DNA of 64,000 bases from Stercorarius parasiticus (GCA_013396915.1 VWZL01002049.1:248001-312000), one strand, 5' to 3'; shown: positions 41,202-55,980, counted from the first letter of the stretch. Program-made: numbers and translations. The notes: a model not told the origin generated them from the sequence alone.

Positions 41202-41213
41202 TCATTGGTCCAT
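41202..41213 (-). promoter_or_regulatory. Three-codon upstream ORF in the SHISAL1 5' UTR
   Basis: ATG GAC CAA TGA runs from 41213 to 41202, just upstream of the SHISAL1 start. Its stop overlaps a second upstream ATG (41205-41203) that is out of frame with the main start. It counts only if the exon extends at least to 41213, which the CAG acceptor at 41227-41225 would allow. Confidence 0.45.
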
Positions 41214-43653
41214 TAGAGAATTACCTGTTTGACAAGATGCAACATCATGGTTAAGTTTCTGTTTCATCTCACTTTCATTGTTCAAACTTTTACCTCCCCA
41301 CAAAGCTTTGGTAAAATTAGATGGCTTCACACAATAAGAGAAAAAATAATACTTTTTTTCTGGATTTAGAAGTGAAATAAATTATCCTTTCTACGATTTC
41401 ATTAAAATTCCTTTCTCATTTCACCATGAATATATACAACTATTTACATACCCAGAGTAGAAATGAATTATATAAATCCTTTATTGGATTATTCACACCT
41501 CCCCTGTAATCTATGTTCAGCAAAACCGTGCTTGTTTTACTGTCACAAGAACGGGCTGTTATATTATGCCTATAAGGACTAGAAGGATATAAACCATATA
41601 AAAAGTAAATTGGCTGCTTTGCAAGTCAATCTGTTTTACCCCATTAGAGGGTGCAGTCGTTCAGAAAGTGGGTCGAGCAACTGAGATGGTTGGAAACACT
41701 TCAAAAAGTGTTTTTTCATTAGAATCGCAGCATTTCGTGGGATTATTATTTCTTGTTTTCCTAGAAATGAGGGTGAGATGTGATGCACTTTGGCTGGCAG
41801 TCATCATAAAAAGGCTACCCTAGTTTTTTGCAGAGCAGCCCCACAACTGGGTGAGCCCAAACGCATCTTATATCCACCTTGATTCAACATCACCAGCTGC
41901 ACGTTTGACAGCTCTAGCGGAGGCCCTGTCCCAATGCAAGGGTTGTCATCAACATCAGCAGGAATGCCTGGTACCCTATCCCAGTGTCACTGCTAACGCA
42001 GACTAATGCTGGACATATAAGGTCTTCAGCATCCTGAACTCACTTGCCATTAGAGAATAATAAAGACGTAATTTATTGGTTTGTACGACGCCACTGGGAG
42101 CTTGGGCTATAAACCAGAAAGCCTAGGGGGTGCTACTGAAAGCTAGTGGGGTGAGTCTAATTCTTGGGTTGTTAAGAAAATTGTTCCAAGGTGTTTATAG
42201 AACAACTTGTAAAAAAGAAAGGAAAATGGCAATTTTTGTCAAAAAGTACACTGTTCGTTTGTGACAGCTCAAGAGTAACATAATGTCAAATACTTACAAA
42301 ATCAGTGCTGTATCATATAAATACTAGGTAGTTTACTAATAGGTGTCTACTACAATCTCCTGAATCAAATTAAAATCCCAAGACAATTGTACTTGCATGT
42401 AACAAAAGGGGAGGGGGCGAAAATCAACATTATCACGAATAAACCAATTCTGAGGAACATATGTGGGTGCAGGAGGAGAGACACAGTGCTACCTAAAAAG
42501 TGTTTAGAGACTAAAGATTTCTCACTAACAAAAAATGCTGTCTCTGGCACAAGCAGATTCTCTAAGAAGTCACTTTAGCATATGTAAAACAATAGAGCAG
42601 TGCAACTTTTGTACAAGAAATCGTAACAGTTTGTACTGTTATCTGCAAGCACGATTAACATCCAAACCACTGTATTTGTAGCTTTAGAATAAGTCGGTTC
42701 TTCTAAGGGGAAAACAATTAGAAATGAAAACACCATGAGGAAAAAAAAAAAGTGCAGAAAACTATGAATGCTGCTTAAGAATATTTCTGTAAGCATCAAT
42801 CCTGTTTGAAAAAGCCGCCACCTTTTTTCAGAATGAATATCGTATTAATTAAAACACCAAGCAGACTTAAAGTTAGAATTGCATAAAAAAGAATTACACT
42901 GAATATAAGGCAGAGGTTAAGTATGTAGGAGTTCAATCAAGAAAAACAGATACCAAGAACAAGCTACTGTCAATATTGTTAGCAATAAAAGGAATGAGAT
43001 TTTTTTCCCGAGTAAACCGACGCTAGAGGAATTCTGATAGTGATTCATTACTAGAGGGAAATCTTGGCTTTAGTAGCAGTTAATTAAAAAGAGATCAATA
43101 AGCACTTCTGTTGTGTATCTGGGAAGAAACAGATGTTTGGTATAGCTGAGACTACTAAATATTTCCATATCAAGAATAATTTAGGATGACATTAATGAGT
43201 TGATACTAAGGTTCGTAATTTGATATTTGCAATTCTGTGTAATTTGTATCCAGTCATTTTAGAAAAGCTGGCTCGGGGAGATACATATCCTTTTTTCAGT
43301 TTGTTGGGAAACTATGTCAGCTTTCAGAGGACGTGAAGAAACCTAAGGACATTTCTAGAAGTAAATGAGATAATCCAGGTAATTACAAACTTGTGAGTGT
43401 GATGTGGATCTACAGAAAGTTAATGGAATGTTTAATACAGAATCCAATTAATAAATAATTAAGAAGAGTAAAATAATTAATTAAGGAGAGTAATATAATT
43501 AATGCATATCACTGGAAACTTACGGTAAAGTAAATTTTAGTTCTCTCAGTGCTGTTGTTGATGAAGGTACCTTAGAAATAGTAATAATATAGTAGATTTC
43601 TGTAAAATATCTCACTTAGTAGCATGCAATTTGTCCAGGCAGTGAGAATGATG

Positions 43654-43678
43654 AAAAAAAAAAAAAAGAAAAAAAAAA
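43654..43678. repeat. Poly-A tract
   Basis: A13-14, then G, then A8, without an attached retroposon that I recognise. Confidence 0.8.
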
Positions 43679-44445
43679 GCATATCAGTTATGGAAGACTA
43701 ACTTGGACTGGAAATAAGATGCATGTTTTTTGAAAAGTATGGTCTTGCTAGTAATTGAGTACATACAGCCTTAATCAGCACTGTACGTAGAAATCTAGAA
43801 GCTTTTCAGGGAGGGGAAGATTTGTTCAATTATGTCCAACAGAACTGGCAACAACAAAATTGGCATTTTAATCCAAGTCTTGTGATGCTTGTATTTTATT
43901 ATGTGCCAGCTGGGAAGATCAGAACGAGAGACTAGAACACTAGAGTCCCACATCAAAAGCCAGGAGAGGGACAGAATCTGTGTACGTGTATACATATACA
44001 TATATTTGTGATGATAGGGAAATGCTCTAATTTTATAACTACTGCTTCAGTGATCATTAAATTGAATATGACCATTTTTAGGACGACAGAGATACAACTA
44101 ACCGTTCAGTGCTCGACCATTTTGGATTTTTTTTACATGCTGTTGTTTGACTAAAGCAGTCATATTTAGTGCAGTATCAGGAGGATGTCTCTGAGCAATG
44201 AGAGCTCAATCAGCCAGGTGGAAGAGATGGGCAGGAGAACAGGGGGCACACTAAAAGGAAGTACCTAGATGGTACAAAGTATTTCCTAATGCTAGGCCAC
44301 AGAATAAAGATGACAGAAACATGGTAATTAGCAGTGATCTAGCTGAACAATTTTTTATGATTATTATTAGTCAAGACTGACAGGGCACTTTAAAATCAGA
44401 GAATTGCATTTGAAGGAACAAGGAAAGGTAGATTTGGTTGTAGTT

Positions 44446-44463
44446 TCTTTTTTTTTTTTTTTA
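44446..44463. repeat. Poly-T tract
   Basis: A run of about 16 T, followed by TTAAATAAAATTT. No attached element is recognised. Confidence 0.75.
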
Positions 44464-45499
44464 AATAAAATTTCAGGGCCCGGAGGCTAAGAGATTGGGT
44501 TTTCTTTCCAGTTCCATAAATCAACGATTAGAAGGGTGGTCTAATGCAAGAATTTTAATTTTTAATGCATAATTTTAAACTCATTTGTGGTCACTGTGGA
44601 GGGAAGGAGAATGTCCATCCTTTTCCATATCCTTTGAGATTCCTAGCCTCACACCACCTCCTCCCTTCTGCTAGCAATCACAAGTATCTCTGCAGCTACA
44701 TCATGAAGTAGACTAAAGAAATGGTTGAGGAATCACAGTTTTAGAGGCTTTTTTTTTCCACTCTGTGTTACAGCATGTCTACTGTGAAATAGAAGAAATG
44801 GTCCTTACTCATGTTTTTTAAGTGCTTTGCTACCTCTTCATGGAATCAGGATTATGTTAGGAATATTGTTTTCCCTTGCAGAAGATGCAACAATGAATGA
44901 TTCAAAGACAGCAACATATAAAGGAGAGGTGCTGTAATGTTACGATCAAGGAGAAGAGACATTAATATGAGACACAGCAGGTGGGTGGCTTTTTGTTTCT
45001 GCCGACAAAGAGCCTGCAATTGCACAGTAAATTCTAATCTCTCCACCACTATAGAAACTGAACTCATTTGCCTTTAACCTCCCTCCTCACCATGGACTTT
45101 AGGTGCAGGGACCAGATATACTTATCAGATCATTACGCCAGATTTTACTTTGTACTTACACACGGTGACATTTTAGCTCTTACTCTGCTGCTATGTACAT
45201 TGCTTTGGTTATCCTTACAGTTTCATCTAGCTGTCTTTTCTTGAAGGGAATCAGTAAATCATTGGCAAGAGAAGCTGCCAAGAGAAATAACCATTTCATG
45301 TGGCAAGATTTTTATGTAGAAATAATTTTCCCCTCACTTTGAAGGAAAAGAAAAGCAATGTTTAGGAGGGATGTTTGAAAAACATTGCCCATTTTGCATT
45401 TTTTGGTTATTAGAAAGAACAAAAGGAACGAGCAAAATAATTTATTAAATACATCAGCACTGCCTCACAAGTTAGCTCTCTGTATAGAATAACAGAAGA

Positions 45500-45900
45500 T
45501 AAGGTGATTCAAGAGATCATTTAATCCATCTTTCTGTCACAGGATTAAGTACATCTAAACCATTCTTAGCAGAATTTCACAGAATCTCCACCACCAGAGG
45601 GGTTTTCCAGTCTTCTCGGGCAATTCCCTTCCAGTGTTTCTCTAACCTCATGGCTAGAAAGGTCCTCCTATGTCTAACTTGCAGCTGCTTTGCCTTGGTT
45701 CAAGCCCATCCTATCCCCAGCACAGCTGGAGAATGATTTACCTACAGACACATTGGTTACACCTCTCTTTGCGTCAGCCTTTAATGAATACATACAAAAA
45801 GTGCTATCACATCTTCACTCAGCCTTTTCTTAGGCTAACAACTTCTTATAATCTTTCCTTAAAAAACATATTTGCTATACCTCCAATAGCTCCTCTTAAA
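45500..45900 (-). mobile_element. Divergent old CR1-like fragment
   Basis: The plus strand follows the order of an antisense ancient CR1: ATCATTTAATCCATCTTTCT, CTCCACCACCAGAGGGG, CAATTCCCTTCCAGTG, AGAAAGGTCCTCCTATG, GGTTCAAGCCCATCCTATCC, ATACAAAAAGTGCTATCACA and CTTTTCTTAGGCTAACAAC. It is clearly older than the neighbouring copy at 46075, and its limits are approximate. Confidence 0.65.
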
Positions 45901-46074
45901 TCTGTTTCTACACTTTATGGCAAGCTTGTGCGTGTGACTTTAATGTCGTTTCGGTCTCAGTTGTTTGTATTTTCCCAGAAGGTCCTAATAAATACCCCAA
46001 TAGGTGCCAACTCTTCCAAAGTAAATAAAATTACAGCATTACAAAAGTGCAGAGAGCCATAGAGCTTCTGTTAA

Positions 46075-46300
46075 TTAGAATCATAGAATGTATTGGGCTG
46101 GAAGGGACCTTTAAAGGTCATCTAGTCCAAGCCCCCTGCAGGAAGCAGGGACATCTTCAACTAGATCAGGTTGCTCAGAGCCTCAACAAGCCTGGCCTTG
46201 AATGTCTCCAGGGATGGGGCCTCCACCACCTCTTTGGGCAACCTGTTCCAGTGCCTCGCCACCCTCATTGTAAGGAACTTCTTCCTAATGTCTAATTCTC
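46075..46300 (-). mobile_element. CR1 LINE 3'-end fragment
   Basis: The plus strand begins with the reverse-complemented CR1 terminus (AGAATCATAGAATG), then GGCTGGAAGGGACCTTTAAA, GGTCATCTAGTCCAAGCCCC, TTGGGCAACCTGTTCCAGTG and GAACTTCTTCCTAATGTCTA. It is a 5'-truncated copy of about 225 bp, with limited divergence. Confidence 0.93.
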
Positions 46301-49300
46301 ATAGTTAATCAAAAGATACATAGGTATATCACTGTTATACCAGGATAGGTACATCTACATACAGACATAACTATACAGGGGAAAAAAAATCACCACATGT
46401 GACATAACTGAGGATGACTCCCTCTTTTCACACTAATGTCCAGCAGGTCTTCCAATCTTAGTGAGTACCAGTGACCTGGCCCTGGGAAGTCATGCCACAG
46501 CAGCAGTTGCAGTGATGGGCTTCCCTCCACTTCCTTCCTCCCTTCTCTTAGCACATGGATATCTTTCACAGTTATGATCAAATGATACCTAGAAAAGCTT
46601 TGATTTCCATAATCTCTTATTCCCCAGTCTCCTAGAAAATGCCCTCACTAACCTCAGACACATATTAGGTTTGCTGAGCTTCCTACATGGTTGGGACAAG
46701 GAGGATCATCAGCAGGGAAATGGTGTCCTCTCAACCTGTTTGCTCATCCGAAGACAACAGAACAACACTGGTTGCATTGTGGCAGCAGTAAGGGGATGAA
46801 TAATGCAGCCAGGACAATCCGAGTGGTTGAGAAAGCTTTTTAAAATTAGATGGGAAAGAGAAGGCTGTGATCAAAACCTAACTTCCAGTCCAGCTCTGTT
46901 CACTTCTCACGTTAAAATAGGCTTAAAAATGCATCTAGTATGAGTTCATGAATGCTATTACAACAAAATTATAGTCTATTATAAAGGCAGCAATGCAACT
47001 GGCATGAACAAAAACCTGATTATTAAGAAAACATGTGATTTCACACTGCAATAACCTCAAGAAAATGTTTATGAAAAACAGATACTAGTTTTCAGTTGAT
47101 AGTTGTCTTACTTGAAACGATTGAAACAACCTATGAAAAGGAACTGCTGGTAGAAAAACTTTTGGACTATCGTGCAGCATTAACGTTACTCAATGTCTCT
47201 TCCCTAAATTCTTCTTACTACATGTATGCTTGAAGTTAAGCATGTATGAGTCTCTACATAACTGCAGATAAGGCATTGCAGTTAGGGTTTTAGTATTGCT
47301 AAAGATGAGCAAATTTATATTACTCTAACTTGGTCATGAAATTCTTCCCCCTTATTTTATAAATTTTAAAATTGAAAATATAAACTACTTTGTTTTATTT
47401 CGCTCCCCACCCCCCATGTTTATTATTTCCCGCAGCTATTCTAGAAACAGTTAGGAAGAGACAACACGCATGAGTGATAAAAACCAAACCTATCAGGTAC
47501 AGCCTGAAGACCATCTTGTGAGCTTCAAGCAGTCTACAGCTGTTATTAATAGGACAAGGCCAAGAAACCTGTACATGCTACAACTGCCAACTGTGAAAGC
47601 TGCTGATTCATCTGCTGCCTCTTTTACCCCTTTCCCTTTGCACCAACACATTTAGTCAGCCATTGTGACTTGTCCTATATCTACATCCGGAGACAAGCAT
47701 CATATGCATGCACACTGGAAATGGATTTTGGCAGCTCCTACCCTGACTGCGCAGTACATTGCACAGCAGCATCTGATAAAGAAGTTAAAGGATTCCTTTA
47801 CTACAAGAGAGTTAATTTTTGAGAATCAGTGGTACATTCAGACCTTTTAATCACAAAATTTAACTGATGAGAAACTTCCCTAAGATAGCACAAAATCTTT
47901 ATTGACCACCAAACTGCTCACTGTGTCCCTAGAAAAACTAAAGATATTCAAGATATTACTATAATGTAGCTGTAGTGCAAATAAACTTTAGCTACCCAAT
48001 TTCTTGGTGCAATTCATTACATATTTGCATTTGGTAGGTTTTATTTCCTGGTTTTATTGCTGATGACAGTCAGAAAATTTTTGATTGTTCTCTGTCCTAC
48101 AACGGGCCCTTCACTGTATACATTAGATCTCATTTTGGGGAAAAATACCAAAATTACTTTGGGGAGACAGCTCTGTAAAAAATAACAGCTGCAGTTGTGA
48201 TGATTTACTGACACTGATAACTAACTTGTATCTAAAGTTAGTGGCAACTTTCTCACTTCTCATAAGCAAAATTCCTTCTGCAGCCGAGCTGCAACCTTTC
48301 CTAATGCTCTGAACACCACTTAAGTTTTGTTAAGAGACCGAAATATTCATATATTCTCTTTTGCATGCACTGTATCAGCATGAGTGCAGGCAGCTGGCAA
48401 AGATCTGTTGTAGTCATCCAGAATCCTTATTTTTAATGAACTAAACTCAGTTCAGATGTATACCTGGATGATTGAGTCAAACAAGGCAGTTGAGTGATTT
48501 TATGCAACTAACTTCTAAGATTAGCCAGTTGTGTGAGCTGAAACAAGTGCTTCACTAATGAATTAATAAATAAATCTAGTAAGATGAAATGATCAAGTCT
48601 GGTCTATTCATGGAACAAAGTAATCTGAAACAACTGAATTTTGACTCAGAAATTATGAATGCTCTTGGTCTCCCACGAGGCAGGAATGATAAAGATACAT
48701 ACAGAGTTTTGTAATAATTTTCTAAGAGAGCTTGAAAGCAGGACAGGATTAATTTTAAAGTGATTACAAATCTCTATTGTTATTAATCAAGTTATCATTT
48801 CAGCTTTTAAGAAATGCAAAGCTCTTCTCTAGGGAAACTTAAGCTTGTGTTTTTGAGCTGCTTTCAGTACAGAACCAGAGCAAATGGACTTTAATTTAAA
48901 ATATTACAATTTCCAAGACTTAATTTAATAATGTAAATTCTACTAGTTTATTGGAAACAGTTCGTCCATGCAATTTTAAAAATGTTATTGAGAAATCAAA
49001 GAAGTTATGAAGGTAAGATTAGAGGTTTTATAACAGGCATGTTTTAAAAATCTCCCAAATCTAATATACAAATATCGCTCATCTCTATGTTAGAGCATAG
49101 CTCTAAAACTTGAGAATATGTGTATCTATAAACATGGCAGTAAACATGGATAGTGTATTTTTATTATCCATTTGAGAAAACAGTAATATATCGACAATTT
49201 ATCTAGTGAAAAATAAGTGCGAGTATTTTTGGTCTCACCAATATGTTGTCAGCTGTATATAGGCAGAAATTAACTACCTATAGTCTCTATGGGAACACTT

Positions 49301-51276
49301 CTGTTACATTTTCCTTTCAAAATAGCCTCTTCTGAAAAATAAACCTTCCTGTGAAAAGTCTGTTGACATCTAAATTTCATTTCATTCTCACGTTCTTGAA
49401 CATCGTTAATCATTATCTGTAGCTAAACAGATTGGTTTCTAAGCTTCCAGGTTTGTAACACAGTTTCAAAAATTATTTTCCGCAAAAGTGAAAAAATACG
49501 AGAAGTAAGTTAAGTGAAAGCTAAAATGGACTCAGAAAAAAGGATTAATTTAAACATGTCAAATTCAAAGGAATTCAGAATTCTCAGGAATACTTTTTCC
49601 CTCTTTCCATAACTTTAGAAAGGATATTTCCCTTTACAAGTATGAATTATTACTCCATTCCTTTAGAATCTAATTAAACATTCCAAGCCCCTGTATGGGT
49701 ACCAAGTTGTACTTTAACTCTGGCTAACCACTAGGCATCAATCGTTGCAAAGTTATTACCTTAAGCATGTTCTGTCTTACAGCAGTAGAGCTAGTGCTTT
49801 CTAAAAAGCTCTAAAATGGTTTTCTGGCCAGCAAGTATTGAAATGATAATGTGTTCCTGCTCAAAAATGTCACTATGCTATTTAACACATTCTAAAATCA
49901 GGACACATTGCAATGGGAAAACTAGGTAATTTTGCTGGCACAGATACCCCAGTCAGAAAAGGGTGCAACCCCTGATTAATGTAGCAGTGCTGGAAGAAGA
50001 TGCCAGTTGTGGTCGAACTAGCAAAAATACTTCTTTTTCCACATGAGGATCATTTTGCTATGCCAACACAATGTGTAGCTTATCTGACATAGATGGGTCT
50101 GTACCACAAGTATTTGGCAGCATCATTTCAACATTTCTAACGAAAACAGCTCAACGTGCACTGCAAGTCAGTTCTAAACGTGAACTGAAAGCACACTAGT
50201 GCAGACCTACGTGTAGGCTCATCTAGCCTGTGAAGAAATATAGGTTGCTTCAAGTATTTAAGTTGGCCCATCTAGAATCAGCTCAGCTGTCTTTATACTA
50301 CGGCGTAGTGTTGATATACTCTTACTGCTGGCAGCAACGAGGCTTATGAGAAATACAATGGCCCGGGTAGTCACCTGAGGTGAACTGGCAAAATTCTGCA
50401 CTTAATCTACTGTGTCTGTTTCTGTGTGGGTGGTGGTGGTGTTTCTGGGATGGGTTGGTTCTTGTATGAATTTGTTCAAAGGGCAACACTTTTTTACTTT
50501 TGCAATCTGAAACTAGCTGTCAGTGTTCCCTTAAGAGGCAAATAACTCTCTGGATTCCAGGAGACATTTTGGTCAAATCTTGCTCGCTCTCTCATTAAAG
50601 ATAATGATGAAAAACAGCCATCAGAGTAAACTGAGAAAGAACTGGCCGTCCTCCTTAAAACATCTGCGATGGCATATTCAAATGTTTCATATACTGAAAT
50701 GCTTCTCAGTAACATCACAGATGAAGGCTGTTCTTAACGCAGACCGGAACAGGATAAGGAGCTGTCACTGCAGCAGCTAAGGAAAAAGGAAAACGTGTGG
50801 GAGCCTTGAACCAACAAATGTTGGAGAGAAAAACTGTATGGTAGAAGATTGGAGTAACTTCCTTTCACCTGTTCTTTTGCCTCATTCCTGTTAAACACAC
50901 CGGGCCTCACGCTGCACCAGAAAATGCCGTTTTTCACTGCTGTACACTTAAAGAATACATTAAAAAGATGGTTTTAAGAGCAGTACATGCCTGTGCTACT
51001 GCAACTATCCTAGCTCATAACCATTCTAGTTAAAAAACCTAAATTTTGGAGTCCCAAGAACACTGAATTGTTAACATGAACTTCATTTTGAAAGTTACAA
51101 GGCAGTAGAACCAAGGAAAATGCAGTGAATACTCTGCCCTCTCCTCTTAGGCAGAAATACTTGCAGGACAAAAGCAAGGACAATTTTTAGTAGTCAGAAC
51201 AGCAGGTGTGGAGGTTGCCAAGCAGAAAGAAAAAAGGCACACAGAGCAACAGAAAAGTGGCTTTCGACAATTATTC

Positions 51277-51300
51277 TTTTTTTTTTCCTTTTTTTTTTCT
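51277..51300. repeat. Poly-T/CT tract
   Basis: Two T runs separated by CC. Confidence 0.75.
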
Positions 51301-53371
51301 TAGCATGCATTTTTGGAACTCAAAAGCCAAGTAAAACAAAGCTGTGCTGCTGGTGGTGACATCACAGGCCCAAACCTTTGTTTCGCATCCTTTGTTTCAC
51401 AGGATGTAAAAAGTGCTTATTTTACGTCTTGCTTGGGGTTTCTGCAGATTTTTTGCTGTGCACAGAGGTAGGTGCGAGAGAAGCTGCTTGAAAAGACTCG
51501 TATAGAATCCTGTTTCTTGACCTCACATGGATCAATCATTGAACATCCCCTCCCCACTGAACCCAGTGGGGCTGAGCAAAAATGCAGGAATGTACCAGAA
51601 GCATTAACTGCAGACTGAAACCACAATTCATTTAGAAGTGGCTTCCGTTGTTTAATATTTATTTGTATATGTTCGGTGGGCAGGCGTACATCATACACAC
51701 AGAGCGTACTCCTTAGCGTTCCAAGTACTACAATAGTTCCCGTGAAACTCAGTCATGAGCCACCAACATCAACACTGTACTTTGCTCCATACAGCCACGT
51801 ACCTAAGAAATGCCTTCCACCCGAAACACTTGCCATTTATATGTCTATAATTACAGTAGCACATAGAGAACAACTTGTGTGGAAGAGATGCCGGAAAGGG
51901 GCTCTGAAAGCCTCGTGTATAGGCAGGGAAGGAGTGGAGCTCAGCTCACGCCTGAAAGAGGTTCTGGCACGGTATTCTGGGTCATTCCAGCGCAAAGCTG
52001 GCACTGATTCCTATATGTATGCCTCTCTCTGCAGAGTTACTAGAATAGTTCACTTTGTTGAAAAATTCCAATATTGATAGGGATTAGTTTTACATTTTTA
52101 AACAGTGAAGCTTAAAGGCAAAAATTAAATGCCTCAAGAATATAACTGCACCACATGCCAGTATGAAGACTGATGAATGTACCTAGTTTCAATCATGGGG
52201 CTAAGTCCCACTTGATTCAGCTGGGTGCAAAATTATGTCACTTCTGAAAAAAAGTTTTGCTGTTAACTGTACTTGAAACACTATTTCACCTTTACTTGGT
52301 ACACGTGCAAGTCTGGTAGGAAGTCGATGGGCTCACACGGTATACTGGAGACTGTAGAACGATTACCCCACATCCCAATCAACAGTAAATGACCCTGAAC
52401 ACAGGCTCGTGACTACAAAGCAACTGACTGAGGAATTCCTGCCCTTGGGGCCGTGTCAGCCTCTGAGCTGACAATTGGGCTCTACGGTGGGAAAACAAGT
52501 ATTCTTAAAAAACCATTTACCCATCTTTCTGTGAGCCAGTATTATGTTTCTAGTTTCAGCATCCTTCTAAATCCAGCTTACGTTAGCATGCACTAACAGT
52601 AAGCACCTTATAACTTGCAGATGGAAAGTACACTGTCATGCATAAAATAAGCATGACCCAGCCATATATTTTTATTCACTTCAATTGGTTTATGCTATGT
52701 AAATTTCCTCTACGTACAGAAGTGTATTTTCTTCCGCACCTTGTGCAAAGCAACTTTACCACAGTGTTTTGATTAGCTCCTTAGCTAACTTATAATTAAG
52801 TTTCAGGGTAAAATACCAGCTTTACTGAGGACAGTGGGAGTTTTGCCTTGAAGCCAACAGAATCAGTTTTTCACATCAGATACTCATCAGATACATCAGT
52901 ATTAACAAAACGCTTTTTGTCTTCCAGTTGCAGTACCCAATAGTTCCATTTGACAGAACTTTTTGAAATGGTTCCTCTGACAGTGACATTCATTTCCTGT
53001 TTATCTTATAGACCAGTATATAGAAAATGATCAACAGAACGTATCAAGTCTGAATATTCTTATGTAGGGAGGAAAGTATGGTATTCTTCAAATACGTCAC
53101 AGAGCAAAGATATTACTAGCAAGCAATATTGCAGTCATGCAGTCCATTTCTTCTCCCACGTATTTTAGAGTCTAAACAAATGAAAAAAGACGAGTGGAGA
53201 GGTGGTAGTATTTCTATTTTACAGAAAAGACGATGCACAGAGCAGTTACAGTTAAAAAGGAAGAATACAGCAGATTTAAAAACTGTATATCAAGTTTCCA
53301 GGTTTTCCTTAAACAGGAAACACTAATTAAAAACACCATGCTGCTGTGAAAACTGACTAGGTTAGGGAAGG

Positions 53372-53397
53372 AAAAAAAAAAAAAGAAAAAGAAAAAT
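53372..53397. repeat. Poly-A/G tract
   Basis: A13 followed by GAAAAAGAAAAAT. No attached element is recognised. Confidence 0.75.
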
Positions 53398-55980
53398 CAG
53401 ACCCATTACCTATGAGAATATAAACTCACATGATCTTTAAATGTTTTTCATAAAGTCTACATACAAAAGAGAGCATGGCTAGGTAATTCTGCTGTACCTT
53501 ATTTAGTAATGGTAAACTTCGAAGTTATTATAAGGCATAGGGATGCTTTCTGTACTAGTAAGTTGGAAAGTGTCAGCCAGAAGTCTAACTTACACCTTTC
53601 TGACAGGAACCAGATGCCAGCCACTGTATCTTTGAGATACTCCTACAAAGTCTTTGACCCAAAGAACTTAAAAGGGAAGTATTTAACCTGTGTATAATTA
53701 AATAACACACCTCAATTTATTGAAAGACTGTGATGAAAGGGTACAGGGATACCAATATCACCTTAAACCATCCTTGCAGAAAACAAGCTTAGGTATCTTT
53801 GAAGGGTCACACTTAATCTCCACATTCAGAGATAGTGAGGAACAGGACACAACTTGGGCATGTTAAAGAAGCAAAATAAGAATGTAGAGTTTCAAATCAC
53901 AAGGAGGATTTAAAAAATGAGATGCTTTGTTTCTGGAAATTCTGGCTGAATAACTGCATTTCCTCTCTGCAGTAATACCATGTCGTATGCATTACCTCAT
54001 CAAAGTCTACGTAAAGAATCCCTTATTGTCACAGGAAAGAGTCTCCCAGTCTGGTCCCAATGACCCATTCTTCTGGGTATTTTAGCAACATGAAATTAGT
54101 TACATTTGTTAAGTGACAATTTTATTACCCTATAACACAGATAGTTTTAGCTAATTTGCTTGAATGGGGAACACAGAAAACTTATCATAAAACCTGATCA
54201 TAAAAGCTATGACAAAAAAAAGCTGGTGCTACAGCATCTAAGGTGTGGGGGGGAACAATATGCATGCAAATTTTATGAGCAGAGTATTGTTTTAATCCTA
54301 GTATCTCAATGCATTTTCAAGGTCTAATCCCAAATACCGTATCTATTGTAATAAAAATTTTTTGACCCTCTTGTCTAATAAAAATATAATCCTTTTGCCA
54401 GCCATCACAGATGCTCATTCTGCAGTGATTACCTTTTCACTAACAATAAGGCCTTTGATGCTCACTATGTAATATATTTATCAGTATGGATGAAGTCATA
54501 TACTGCAGACCATCAATTGTGTCTTGGGACAGTAAATTACATTCAAAATACACTGAATCATGAAATCCTTAAAACTCAAATGTAGCTGAACTGAATCTAG
54601 TGGAGTCGGTGAAGAGCAGAGGGATTTTTATATTTAGGATTAACCCACTTCAGATACAGGTTCCAAACCTGAATTCCAGCCTTCCCCCAAATAAAGAGGT
54701 CTGATATGGAGAAAGAAGGATTGAAATCTGCCTTCCCTATATTACCTGGAATGACAACTCACAAAGACATCTCTGGAAAACTCTGCGGGAAAGATGGCTA
54801 ATATTTCAAGAGGCAAAGGAGGGGACGAGATAGAAACTAAGTGACAGTGTAATGGAAAATGGAGTTGTCCAAGTAAGGAAATCCAGATATAGAAGTGATT
54901 TCTCCCCTCCTGTGTAACCTTATTCTATTCCTTCTCACCTTCTACTCGCTTCAGCTGCTTAAATCATGATTTAGGCCCTCCAGACAAAATGGTGGGAATA
55001 GAAATGACCAGAAGACTTCTGAAGAATCCTTCCCATTCTTAAATTTTATTCTGCTTTCTAGTTGCCTCTAAAATCCTCCTCTATCTCCCCATTATCTCTG
55101 AAGTTCACTGACACATGATCTTTTCTAGCTAAAAATCAAAGTCAGCACTCCATTCCTCAGCTTCTTTGGTAATCAACTGTCTCCTACACTATTAAACATA
55201 TTGCTTTGCTTTGTGGTATTCAAGCAAAGGTCATATAATTCTCCTTGTTGTCTTATTTTCTCTCTCAAAAAAAATCTTTAACTTGGTTAACCCCCTGGCC
55301 CCTGAATCCTCATGTTTTAATTCCTAGATTTCAATATCAGTTAAAAGAGTAAGCATAGACTGCAGCATATTTTGGTGTAATTTCCGTCATATAATTACCA
55401 TCTAGGATTACAGTCCTATTCAAGCACCGCAACAATGGTAAAGGAGGCTTTTCAGCCTTTTCCAAGGGCTTTTGAATAGTCAGTGCATCAGCTGTTGCAC
55501 TGTAGGTCTTAAACGTATCAAACTCTTAAATAAGTTGCCAAGAAGTTTTGCTTTAAGAAAATAGTCTAGATTTGTAGTTATAGCAAAATATAGCAAATAA
55601 ACACAGCCCTTCTAAGAAGGCTTAGCCAATCCAAGATCTTTCATGCAAAGATACAGTTTATTCTTATTTAGCATGTTATCCATCCTACACTAATACAATG
55701 GAAAAATTTTAATTGTGCTGGTGGCAATACTGAAAAATTTCTAAGCTTTGAAATCTTACTGATTGCGGGAAATCATCTGCCCAAAGAACGGTTTACACAG
55801 TTTTCAAAAGCCAGAATAATACCTTATTCCATTTGCATGAATTTTGAGGGTTTCTTCTGCCTCTTCTTTGCATAGAGACACTGTTAACCTTGCTGCCTCA
55901 TCCTAAAACGGGTATTCATGACAGACTGAAACATAGCAGAACTAAAACACTAGACTAATCACTGGAACTGCAAGAGAGTG

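Noticed and set aside
51676..52077. 133-codon plus-strand open frame
   Set aside because: No ATG at its nominal start, no domain recognised, and no codon-level evidence of selection visible.
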